NCBI GenBank assembly: GCA_904395885.1
Contig: CAJFOF010000067.1
Location: 1 to 32,593 of the forward strand
DNA: 32,593 nt
DNA from: an uncultured Lachnospiraceae bacterium
GTDB taxonomy: Bacteria; Bacillota; Clostridia; Lachnospirales; Lachnospiraceae
Direction of reading: 5' to 3'
Positions 1 through 7,068 of this stretch are shown piece by piece. The position numbers and the translations under genes are program-made. Under the pieces are notes generated by a model. It searched no databases and had not been told where the DNA came from. It was given only the letters and a program-made list of their open reading frames with translations. Positions within the stretch are counted from its first letter, which is position 1; every line of letters begins with the position of its first letter.

Positions 1-408
1 CAGATAGAGTGGAAAATCTGACATTTCCGCTCTATCGCCCCTCATTTCTATTTTATCTCGTTTGTACCCCTTGTACACCGATGCTTTGGGAATCAGAGAA
101 TAAAAAAAGCGGTCCTTCAAACTTTTGGAGGGCAGTGCTGTGGCAGAATTTCCCGCCTGCGCGCCATGGCTGAGAGGAATTTCATTTCTCAATATGAAAA
201 ATTCACCGGCCTGAAATGAATCCAGCAGAGGGACGGAGACTTGGGCGCCATGCAGTCTGGCGGCCCGGATCATGGCGGCCAGAACGGCCCATTCAAACGC
301 AGAACCGGTTTCCAGTTTTCGATTCCAAACGCCATTCCAGTCAATTTTGTCGAAGTACTCTGGGATGAGGATTCGGGCGGCCTGCCCTAAGGTTTTGCAG
401 TCTTTCAT
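1..408 (-). CDS. hypothetical protein, 3' end outside the window
   Basis: The first 136 codons of a minus-strand gene are visible; it runs off the left edge. Its ATG (408-406) overlaps the TGA of the upstream gene in an ATGA arrangement, and a GGAGGAG ribosome binding site lies inside that gene's end. The two are therefore very likely translationally coupled. The protein begins MKDCKTLGQAARILIPEYF and is soluble-looking, with no signal peptide or membrane segment. A stretch near residues 40-80 is rich in Ala and hydrophobic residues, followed by a basic, Lys/Arg-rich part. I recognise no family. Its pairing with the next gene and its position beside a CRISPR array make a defence or restriction role possible, but no catalytic motif supports that. 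Confidence 0.75.
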   Translation of the reverse strand, partial: MKDCKTLGQAARILIPEYFDKIDWNGVWNRKLETGSAFEWAVLAAMIRAARLHGAQVSVPLLDSFQAGEFFILRNEIPLSHGAQAGNSATALPSKSLKDRFFYSLIPKASVYKGYKRDKIEMRGDRAEMSDFPLYL

Positions 409-2105
409 TTCTCCTCCAGTTCTTTTAAAAACAGTTTCAGCTTGTCCAACTGAAAGAATGGGATCCAGCCGTAATTGACGAGGCGCCTGAGAGCAAATTC
501 TGGAGGCGTATAACCTTCGGCCATATCGATAAACATAACAAAAGGAAGATCAGGATATTTTTTAGTAAACTGACCATTTAGCAGATCATATTGGGCGGTG
601 ATCCCGACATAGGCCTCTTCTTTAGCGCGTCGGGGGAACTCCTGTCTCCGAAAAAATTTCCCCTTAACAACAGCAAGATTTTTCATATGTTCGGTATCCT
701 GGATGACCTTGAGATTATCATAGGGCTTCACCTTTAATCCTTCGGCAAACCTGGCATGATATGCGACAGGAGCTGGAAGACCTGCTTCTTCAAATGAGAC
801 CAACCGATAGGTAGGCTTTAGATATTCTTCTAAATAGAAAAAGCTGGGCTTCAGGCTGGAGCCGTTAATCCTCTCAAATTTCAGCGAGCTGCTCACCAGC
901 ATTTTTGCAAAGGGGCTGGTAAGCCGTTCATAGAGCTGTCTGGCGTTGAGAATCCCGTGATCGCGATATTTTGACAGAAGGTATTCTGTCATTTCTTCTA
1001 TTTGGGAGCGGGTATGAATACCGTTGTACAGATTGTGTTCGTCCAGTCCCTCAATATCAATATCCTGAATATAATGGATGCCGCCGTCGGTGTAGATCCG
1101 CATCAGCAGGCGGCGAATCACATAGCGGTCAGGTGTGGGATCGGCCCATAACGCATAGACATACTCATAGAGGGAAGGACCGCTGCGTTCGCGGCTAAAC
1201 ACCCGGAGGAACCATTGGGGCCAGTTGTTGATAGCATCCAGAGCAACCGACAAAAACGGATTTGTCAGAAACAGACGTTTTAACGTATTGCCAAGGATCG
1301 GATCAACAATATCAGACCCCTCCAGCATTTTTACGGATTTACCTTTTATATCCATCCCTGAATTTATAGAGCTGGCGATACAGGAATCCGCTATATCAGT
1401 TGAAGACACCTGGATTTCGCGCAGCAGTACGGCCTGCATATCGGCCATAGAAGAGGGCGCAAAGCCGGACCGAAGATAGCTTTTCAGGGTGGAGACGGTA
1501 TTGAAAATAAAGCGCGAGAGAGGGTGTTGTTCATTTTCCATAATGGAGTCCAGCTTTTCATAAAAATCGAACTCATAGACGGTGCCTTTGCCGATAACAC
1601 TGATCACATCAAAAAGATCTTCACTGGAATCGAATTTGGGGTATAGAGACAGGTCAAAAGCGTTTTGTTTGGCACTCATAAACCATCCATAAGTATAATC
1701 AGAGGGCCCGAGAGTAAAATGGATTGTCCGAAAAAAGCGAGCCTCGTTCACAAGCCATTTTCTCAGCGTCAATGCCTCGACAAGGGTTTCACGTATCTCA
1801 TAAGTTTTATTGGACTCTGGTTTTCCAGTCCTATTGCCTTTATAGCAGGTGGTCTGAGCCCAAAGCTCCAGCGTCCGGCCAGAGGGATCTAACTGCGGGC
1901 TTAAATGCAGCTCAAGATAGTGGTCGTATACTTCACTGCAGTCTTCCCGGGAAAACGGCTTCTGCCGCGCTGGCACTGCAGGAGCAGTGATGAGTCCGTC
2001 TTGATATAAATCCTCAGCAAAACGTTGGAGAATATAGTCTACTAACATTTCTGCAAAAGCATTCCGTTTTGTCGCAATCGTTTGGACACTCATATGTGAA
2101 GGCAT
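405..2105 (-). CDS. hypothetical protein, 566 aa
   Basis: A long minus-strand gene. I place the start at ATG 2105-2103 (protein MPSHMSVQTIATKRNAF) because an AAGGGGTG ribosome binding site sits about 7 bases upstream; a longer reading from TTG at 2123 would include that site in the coding region. The product is soluble, of mixed charge and rich in aromatic residues (for example FFYLEEYLKPTYR), with no signal peptide or membrane helix. I see no Walker, helicase, methylase or clear PD-(D/E)XK motif. It overlaps the following gene by 4 bases, so the two form an operon. It is transcribed away from the CRISPR leader, which lies about 540 bases upstream. Function is unknown; part of an uncharacterised defence or restriction module is only an inference from the neighbourhood. 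Confidence 0.8.
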   Translation of the reverse strand: MPSHMSVQTIATKRNAFAEMLVDYILQRFAEDLYQDGLITAPAVPARQKPFSREDCSEVYDHYLELHLSPQLDPSGRTLELWAQTTCYKGNRTGKPESNKTYEIRETLVEALTLRKWLVNEARFFRTIHFTLGPSDYTYGWFMSAKQNAFDLSLYPKFDSSEDLFDVISVIGKGTVYEFDFYEKLDSIMENEQHPLSRFIFNTVSTLKSYLRSGFAPSSMADMQAVLLREIQVSSTDIADSCIASSINSGMDIKGKSVKMLEGSDIVDPILGNTLKRLFLTNPFLSVALDAINNWPQWFLRVFSRERSGPSLYEYVYALWADPTPDRYVIRRLLMRIYTDGGIHYIQDIDIEGLDEHNLYNGIHTRSQIEEMTEYLLSKYRDHGILNARQLYERLTSPFAKMLVSSSLKFERINGSSLKPSFFYLEEYLKPTYRLVSFEEAGLPAPVAYHARFAEGLKVKPYDNLKVIQDTEHMKNLAVVKGKFFRRQEFPRRAKEEAYVGITAQYDLLNGQFTKKYPDLPFVMFIDMAEGYTPPEFALRRLVNYGWIPFFQLDKLKLFLKELEEK

Positions 2106-2639
2106 AAAAACACCCCTTAACAAAACTAACCTCTTTATAGAGTTAAATCCCTAAAAAGTATGAATATCAGGTACAATTAGTAAATTCACGGCGAAGCTGG
2201 ATTGATTGCAGGAATTTGCCGGCACTGTGTGGAAATATATAATCAGGGAAGGCTGGCAGTCTGCACTCCAGCAACAATGATTTTTTCTGTATTTTATCAT
2301 AAGTTCTTTAGGTTTGCCAGAAAAATTCTTCATAACAGAGGTATGCCGCAAGCGATTAACTGGCCTTTTCAATATTAGTCAGGTCAGTACATACATAAGA
2401 GAAACATACTATAAGGCAAGCAGAATTTTTGGGATCTTGGATTCATAAAGACGAAAAATATATCCCGAATATTCTGTGTATTTGCGGTGACAGAGACTGG
2501 GGATAAAAAAGATTCTTTTCAGGAGTCGCAAGCAAGACATGGACAGAAAACTGTGTTATACTTGAAACAGATAAGGCGTAAATGAGAAGGCCAGGAAGGC
2601 CGCTCTATTTGAAAAATCATTTTTAAAAGGCGGGGAGAG
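2106..2639. other. intergenic region without a convincing gene
   Basis: About 530 bases between the minus-strand gene pair and the CRISPR leader. Short open frames occur on the minus strand (2151-2372, 2519-2764), but they have no family resemblance and the second would read back through the CRISPR leader. The promoter of the minus-strand gene pair must lie at the left end of this region. I found no remnant of a cas gene. Confidence 0.5.
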
Positions 2640-2829
2640 AAAAATAAGGAGCGACATAGGTGCGAACCGGAAGTGATCATAAAATTACAGGAAGATTCGC
2701 ACTGGAGAAAGGGGCGAATGTTTGATAATAGGGGCAAATAAAGTTGACATAAAAAATAATGCACGAGGAATTCTGTATAAATTGCTATAAAATAATCTTA
2801 AAAAAAGGAATTTACTGTAAGAAATTGCT
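2640..2829 (+). promoter_or_regulatory. CRISPR leader (type I-C-like)
   Basis: AT-rich sequence immediately 5' of the first repeat. It holds an inverted repeat, GTGCGAA at 2660-2666 and TTCGCAC at 2696-2702, of the kind I recall from leaders of type I-C arrays just downstream of cas2. A TTGACA box is at 2744-2749, and TATAAA-like boxes at 2776-2781 and 2786-2791 could drive the precursor crRNA. Its position at the undecayed end of the array agrees with leader polarity. Leader identity is inferred from position and recalled sequence, not from a search. Confidence 0.6.
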
Positions 2830-3258
2830 GTCTCCGCTCGCGAGAGCGGAGTGGATTGAAATCCTGTCGGGATAAAAACTGCCGCCCGGTATCGGGCCGT
2901 CTCCGCTCGCGAGAGCGGAGTGGATTGAAATTGGTGACATCGGCTTAAATCCATAGCCTCCAGTTGTCTCCGCTCGCGAGAGCGGAGTGGATTGAAATAG
3001 TTGTTTACCGGGCAGAGGAGAGTAAAGCTGACGTCTCCGCTCGCGAGAGCGGAGTGGATTGAAATTTGACAGAGAATATACCATACACACCCAAAATGGT
3101 CTCCGCTCGCGAGAGCGGAGTGGATTGAAATATACTGTTATTATCAAGAAAAATTAAGATTTTCCGTCTCCGCTCGCGAGAGCGGAGTGGATTGAAATGC
3201 CAGGTCCTGGGCCACCAGCACCTCAAGGTTTAGTTTCCGCTCACGACCGGAGTGAAAT
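2830..3258 (+). CRISPR. CRISPR array, type I-C-like repeats, 6 spacers
   Basis: Six identical 33-base repeats start at 2830, 2899, 2966, 3033, 3099 and 3166. Each starts GTCTCCGCTC and ends GTGGATTGAAAT, the 3' handle typical of type I-C repeats. The arms CTCCGCTC and GAGCGGAG form a perfect 8-bp stem closed by a GCGA (GNRA) tetraloop. The six spacers are 33 to 36 bases long (2863-2898, 2932-2965, 2999-3032, 3066-3098, 3132-3165, 3199-3232). A seventh, decayed repeat (3233-3258) has lost about 7 bases and marks the old, leader-distal end. The array is therefore read left to right from the leader at 2640-2829. No cas1, cas2, cas3 or other cas gene is present in the window. Confidence 0.97.
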
Positions 3259-3400
3259 CTACGGAGATCAGAATCAAAAGAAAGGTAGACGACATACCGA
3301 TTGATCCATCACTATACAGCTTAGGCAACAAGATGGATAAGTCCTTACTTGTTATAAGGGATATTAACCATAATTATATTGTAGTAGATAGGAGAAAAAG
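3259..3400 (+). pseudogene. possible remnant of a small protein gene
   Basis: Between the last decayed repeat and the ROK gene a frame reads through DDIPIDPSLYSLGNKMDK and then VIRDINHNYIVVDRRKR. The first part resembles the start of small Lachnospiraceae proteins I recall with an IDPxLYSL...DK pattern. Here the frame has no clear start of its own, begins next to the array and runs into the ROK start region in another frame. It may be a decayed fragment or chance. The ROK ribosome binding site lies at its end. Confidence 0.25.
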
Positions 3401-4339
3401 ATGTATTTTGGTGTTGATGTGGGGGGAACCGCTGTGAAATGGGCGGTAATTGCTGATGATTATCAGGTGCTAAAAAGTGGTGTATTTGCTACGCCCTACA
3501 AGGGGGCAGAATGTTTGGCAGACAGGATTGCCTCTGTTTATGGGGAAGCGGCACAGATATGCCAGGCAGTCGGAATCAGCATTCCTGGAACTTTGAGGGA
3601 TGACCCGGGTGGGATTGTAGAAGGCGGAGGAGTGCTGAGGTTTTTGGATGGAATACCATTTGGCAAACTGGTGCGAGACAGATGCGGAATCCCGTGCTTT
3701 GTAGAAAATGATGGAAAGAGCTGTGCCTTAGGGGAATATACCGCAGGGGCTTTGAAAGGATGCCGAACAGGGGTAGTGCTGGTATTGGGAACAGGTATTG
3801 GCGGCGGAATTGTAATTGACGGAAAGGTCTACAAAGGCGCGCACTCGTTTGCGGGTGAGTTCAGCTTTATTTTAGAGAATGCAGGAAAACAGTTAGGAGT
3901 GGGAACTATGATGGGTGAGACCTGTAGCTGGAGCAGTGGCCTAAAGGCGGAGCTTATCAGAAGAAAAGGGCTTCCAGAAAATACGCAGATGGATGGCTAC
4001 CAAATATTTGATCTGGTCAACAATGGAGATCCGGATGCGGTAGGGGCATTGGAGACATACTGTAGTCATTTGGCTGTCCAGATACACAACCTTCAGACGA
4101 TTCTGGATCCGGATATTTTTGCTATTGGGGGAGGAATCAGCAATCAGCCGGTTCTAATGGAGACTCTTCAGAAAGCGGTGGACGTTATCTATGAGGGGAC
4201 AGCATTTACTCAGGTGCCAATTCCTAAGATTGTGCGCTGCCAGTACGGAAATATGGCAAACATATTGGGGACAGTTCGGCGTTGCAGACAGAGGATGGCG
4301 GCAGATGCGAGCAGATTAGACAGCGAGTCTACTTTATGA
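3401..4339 (+). CDS. ROK-family sugar kinase (glucokinase-like)
   Basis: A 312-residue cytoplasmic protein of the ROK family, which phosphorylates hexoses such as glucose or N-acyl amino sugars with ATP. The N-terminal phosphate-binding motif is clear (MYFGVDVGGTAVKWAV; Asp6, Gly8-Gly9-Thr10). The catalytic Asp sits in the VENDGKSCALGEY segment near residue 104. A second glycine-rich ATP motif reads LGTGIGGGIVIDG, near residues 127-140. The usual ROK signature is eroded: where GE-x-GH and the CxCGxxGCxE zinc site are expected, it reads GEFSFI followed by no cysteine cluster. The sugar specificity or even activity may therefore differ from classical ROK kinases. An AGGAG site lies 6 bases before the ATG. 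The next gene follows on the same strand after a short gap. Confidence 0.88.
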   Translation: MYFGVDVGGTAVKWAVIADDYQVLKSGVFATPYKGAECLADRIASVYGEAAQICQAVGISIPGTLRDDPGGIVEGGGVLRFLDGIPFGKLVRDRCGIPCFVENDGKSCALGEYTAGALKGCRTGVVLVLGTGIGGGIVIDGKVYKGAHSFAGEFSFILENAGKQLGVGTMMGETCSWSSGLKAELIRRKGLPENTQMDGYQIFDLVNNGDPDAVGALETYCSHLAVQIHNLQTILDPDIFAIGGGISNQPVLMETLQKAVDVIYEGTAFTQVPIPKIVRCQYGNMANILGTVRRCRQRMAADASRLDSESTL

Positions 4340-4396
4340 GATTGATGACTGTAGCGAAAAATAATAAAAGGGCAGACTTGAAAGCAGGTGCATAAT

Positions 4397-5323
4397 ATGA
4401 AAAAATGGATGCAGTTTATGGCAGGAACTGTTTTATTTGCAGCACTTTTGATCGCAGAACCAGCGACGGTAGCTGCGGCAGAAGGTGAGGATCCCAACGG
4501 ATGGCGCGAGTGGAGAAATGCGGAGCTTGAACTTTCAGGCAGCTGGCGCCAGGGAACGGGGGAGCATGCCGGACAATGGTGGTATGAGAGAACCGATGGA
4601 ACATACCCATCATCATGCTGGCGTTGGATTGATGCAAACGATGATGGCTATGCAGAGTGCTATTACTTTGACAGTGAAGGATGGATGCTGAGCAGCTCAA
4701 CCACCCCGGACGGATATTATGTAAATAGGGATGGAGCGTGGACGGAAAACGGGGAAAGACAGCTTGTGAGAGTGCTGCGCTCCTGCCAGAGAGAAGTATT
4801 TATGGATGCGGCGGAGGGAATTCTGTATGTGTATGAAGAAGAGCTGTGCAGACCGGATTTCAGGAACATTGTGCTGGGATATCACATGGCGACTCAGGAC
4901 GGGACAGAGCTTATGCAGTATTGCCTTGATGCAGACGCAGAGAAGGCTATATCCGGCGCGAAGGAGGCCCTTGTTTTCGAGCCTTTGCACACGAAGGGGG
5001 ACATGGGCTATTTTGATGAGCAGGCCTGCGGAGAACGATTTAGTATTATTTTTGGGACAGGCACAGACACGACAAAGATTGCTCACTCCGGCGCCAACGA
5101 GCTGATTGGCAATTCTGCCCGTGAAGGGTACAGGTATGCAATAACCGGATATGATGAGGATTTCAGCGGAAGTCAGATGTGCCTGAAACTGAATTATGAA
5201 AGGTACCCGGCGTCGGGAGCTGATTGGGACAGGCAGGGAACCCTTTACATGCAGCTTGAAAAGAGCCCCTATGATTTGGAATTCTTTATAGGGACGATCA
5301 GCAATCGTCCGGCCGTGGGATGA
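4397..5323 (+). CDS. secreted protein with cell-wall-binding repeats
   Basis: A 308-residue exported protein. I start it at ATG 4397 because AGCAGGTG lies 6 bases upstream, rather than at GTG 4388. A signal peptide covers about residues 1-28 (MKKWMQFMAGTVLFAALLIA, then an AAA-rich cleavage region). Residues about 45-115 contain aromatic, Gly-rich units (GQWWYERTDGTYPSS, WRWIDANDDGYAECYYF, GYYVNRDGAW) of the choline/glucan-binding repeat type common in Lachnospiraceae surface proteins. The C-terminal 190 residues show no domain I know. It follows the ROK kinase by 57 bases and may be co-transcribed, though no functional link is evident. Confidence 0.8.
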   Translation: MKKWMQFMAGTVLFAALLIAEPATVAAAEGEDPNGWREWRNAELELSGSWRQGTGEHAGQWWYERTDGTYPSSCWRWIDANDDGYAECYYFDSEGWMLSSSTTPDGYYVNRDGAWTENGERQLVRVLRSCQREVFMDAAEGILYVYEEELCRPDFRNIVLGYHMATQDGTELMQYCLDADAEKAISGAKEALVFEPLHTKGDMGYFDEQACGERFSIIFGTGTDTTKIAHSGANELIGNSAREGYRYAITGYDEDFSGSQMCLKLNYERYPASGADWDRQGTLYMQLEKSPYDLEFFIGTISNRPAVG

Positions 5324-5369
5324 GAAGGCCTGCAGTTCGGGGCATCAAAAAGGATTTTTTAAATTGAAC

Positions 5370-5411
5370 AATTGCTGCACAACAGTCCTCGCAGGCAATC
5401 GTGCAGCAATT
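5370..5411 (+). repeat. inverted repeat before the HAD gene
   Basis: AATTGCTGCAC at 5370-5380 and GTGCAGCAATT at 5401-5411 form an 11-bp perfect stem around a 20-base loop, followed by TGTTT. It sits between the secreted protein gene and the phosphatase start. It could be a weak terminator for the upstream gene or a leader hairpin of the downstream one; the T-run is poor. Confidence 0.5.
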
Positions 5412-5429
5412 TGTTTATGGAGGAATTTT

Positions 5430-6194
5430 ATGATTAAGGCAATCTTTTTTGATATTGATGGGACAATCTTATCACATCGTATAAAAGATGTCCCAATGAG
5501 TACAAGACGGGCATTGCATCAACTATCAGAGCTTCATATAGATAGGGTAATTGCAACAGGACGGCATTCGACTGAAATAGACAGACTGCCTGTCAATGAT
5601 ATAAAGTTCGATGCCTATATTACTTTGAATGGTCAACTTTGCTATGATTCTCAAGGTGATGTGTTTTATGAAAATCCATTACAGGAAACGGAAGAAATTT
5701 TAAGACTTTTTCATAGCAGTACCCTGCCTGTAATGTTAGCAGAGAAGAACAGAATGTATATCAATTTTATCAATGACGATGTTGTGCAGGCGCATAAGGC
5801 GATTTCTACTCCGCTGCCGCCTGTTATGGAATATACAGGAAATACAATATATCAGGCAATCTTCTATATGAGACAAGAGGAACAATCTAAAATAACGGAG
5901 CATTTAAAGAATGCAGAAATCACAAGATGGAATGACAGTGCGGTTGACGTTGTCGCAAAGGGCGGAAGCAAAGTTGCAGGTATCAAAAGATATTTGGCTA
6001 TCAAAGGATATGCCAGGACAGAAACGGCGGCATTTGGTGACGGAGAGAATGACGTGGAAATGCTGCGATATGTAGGGGAAGGCATTGCCATGGGAAATGC
6101 CAGCGAATTTGTAAAAAATGCTGCAGATCATGTCACATCTGATATTGATAGTGATGGAATAGAAAAAGGATTAAAGCATTTAGGCTTACTCTGA
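5430..6194 (+). CDS. HAD-superfamily phosphatase, Cof type
   Basis: A 254-residue cytoplasmic Cof-type HAD hydrolase, a family that removes phosphate from sugar phosphates, nucleotides or cofactors through a phospho-aspartate. Motif I is FFDIDGT, with the nucleophile Asp8 and acid/base Asp10. A Thr-Gly (IATGRHSTE) follows as motif II, a conserved Lys lies in the VVAKGGSKVAGIKRYL segment, and motif IV is GDGENDVEM at about residues 203-211. A C2-type cap lies between motifs II and III. I start at ATG 5430, since GGAGG sits just upstream; a longer frame from 5364 would read through the inverted repeat. The substrate cannot be told from sequence. It appears to be a separate unit from the flanking genes. 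Confidence 0.9.
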   Translation: MIKAIFFDIDGTILSHRIKDVPMSTRRALHQLSELHIDRVIATGRHSTEIDRLPVNDIKFDAYITLNGQLCYDSQGDVFYENPLQETEEILRLFHSSTLPVMLAEKNRMYINFINDDVVQAHKAISTPLPPVMEYTGNTIYQAIFYMRQEEQSKITEHLKNAEITRWNDSAVDVVAKGGSKVAGIKRYLAIKGYARTETAAFGDGENDVEMLRYVGEGIAMGNASEFVKNAADHVTSDIDSDGIEKGLKHLGLL

Positions 6195-6344
6195 GGAATC
6201 AAAGCTGGCGGGTAAAACTTTTGCCTGAATGGTTCTATCCATTTCTCAGCCAGCTGCAGGAGCAAATGCAATAGGAGCCTTTTATGCTCCCCAGAACTTG
6301 CAATAAGTTTTTCAATTAACGGGGTTTATTAAAAAAATATAAAA

Positions 6345-6387
6345 TTAGCACTCGGCCATTGACAGTGATAATAATATGTGTTATAGT
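6345..6387 (+). promoter_or_regulatory. hsp20 promoter with CIRCE-like HrcA operator
   Basis: A near-consensus sigma-A promoter: TTGACA at 6359-6364, a 17-base spacer and TATAGT at 6382-6387. Overlapping the -35 box is TTAGCACTC at 6345-6353, nine bases, then CAGTGATAA at 6363-6371. This matches the CIRCE layout (TTAGCACTC-N9-GAGTGCTAA) with a perfect left arm and 7 of 9 bases in the right arm. HrcA bound here would block RNA polymerase, which predicts heat-inducible hsp20. Confidence 0.72.
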
Positions 6388-6507
6388 ACAAATAGAACAA
6401 AGGAGAAGAAGAAAATGATATAAAATGTTGATCAAATTCTTCTAAACATCCCCGGTTCCGAAAAGCAAAAGATAGACACCATGTTGTAGGAAAAGGAGAG
6501 ATGATTT
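6388..6507 (+). promoter_or_regulatory. hsp20 5' leader, about 115 nt
   Basis: The transcript from the promoter at 6359-6387 should carry a leader of over 100 bases. It contains a strong but apparently idle ribosome binding site (AAAGGAG, from 6399) before a two-codon frame ATG ATA TAA at 6415-6423. A TTCTTCT segment at 6437-6443 can pair either with upstream AGAAGAA or, with one G-U pair, with GGAGA of the true hsp20 site at 6495-6499. Whether this acts as an RNA thermometer is speculation. Confidence 0.35.
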
Positions 6508-6939
6508 ATGTTGATGCCTAGTATTTTTGGAGAAAATTTATTGGATGACTTTTTCGATTTTGGTTACCCATTTACTTCGTTCAGGTCAGATGCTTCAGGG
6601 CTGATGAGGACAGACATTAAAGACACAGACCAGGGATATGAAATTACAATGAATATGCCGGGTGTGAAGAAAGAGGATGTAAAGGCTGAGCTGAAAAATG
6701 GCTATCTGACAATTAATGCAGCTGCCAACAGGAACAAAGACGAGAAGGACAGCAATGGCAGGTACATCCGCAGAGAGCGTTACAGCGGTTCCTGCAGCAG
6801 AAGTTTCTATGTTGGAGATCAAGTGACAGAAACAGATATCCGAGCAAAGTTTGAGGATGGCACCTTGAAGCTGCTGGTTCCGAAGAAAGAAGAGAAGCCT
6901 GCAGTAGAAGATAAGAAATATATCGCTATAGAGGGATAA
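6508..6939 (+). CDS. Hsp20/alpha-crystallin small heat-shock protein
   Basis: A 143-residue small heat-shock protein, an ATP-independent holdase that keeps unfolding proteins soluble for refolding by DnaK and others. The alpha-crystallin domain spans about residues 32-135. Typical features are MRTDIKDTDQGYEITMNMPG (first strands), the GYLTINA strand, the RRERYSGSCSRSF segment and the closing GTLKLLVPKKE. The N-terminal arm is short (MLMPSIFGENLLDDFFDFG). An AAGGAG site lies 9 bases before ATG 6508. It is a single-gene unit with its own promoter, a CIRCE-like operator and a terminator at 6951. Confidence 0.95.
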   Translation: MLMPSIFGENLLDDFFDFGYPFTSFRSDASGLMRTDIKDTDQGYEITMNMPGVKKEDVKAELKNGYLTINAAANRNKDEKDSNGRYIRRERYSGSCSRSFYVGDQVTETDIRAKFEDGTLKLLVPKKEEKPAVEDKKYIAIEG

Positions 6940-6950
6940 AAAGAATCAGC

Positions 6951-6993
6951 GAAATGCGCTTTTGGAATGAGCCAAAGGCGCATTTCTTTTTTT
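6951..6993 (+). terminator. rho-independent terminator after hsp20
   Basis: A 15-bp stem, GAAATGCGCTTTTGG at 6951-6965 with CCAAAGGCGCATTTC at 6972-6986 (one G-U pair), a 6-base loop and a run of seven T. Confidence 0.95.
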
Positions 6994-7068
6994 GTGGAAA
7001 CTTAACAAAAGTATGTTACAATAGTACAAATAATATATATTGGGATAAAAGAGATTGAGGAGGATTCC

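Noticed and set aside
2106..2640. Possible cas2 or cas1 remnant before the leader
   Set aside because: No frame in this stretch resembled a Cas1 or Cas2 end, despite a leader that normally follows cas2.
2685..3226. Minus-strand open frames with repeating FNPLRSRERR or STPLSRAET peptides
   Set aside because: These are translations of the CRISPR repeats and spacers, not genes.
6239..6310. GGAGC/GCTCC hairpin after the HAD phosphatase as a terminator
   Set aside because: Only 5 bp of stem and no T-run; not strong enough to call.
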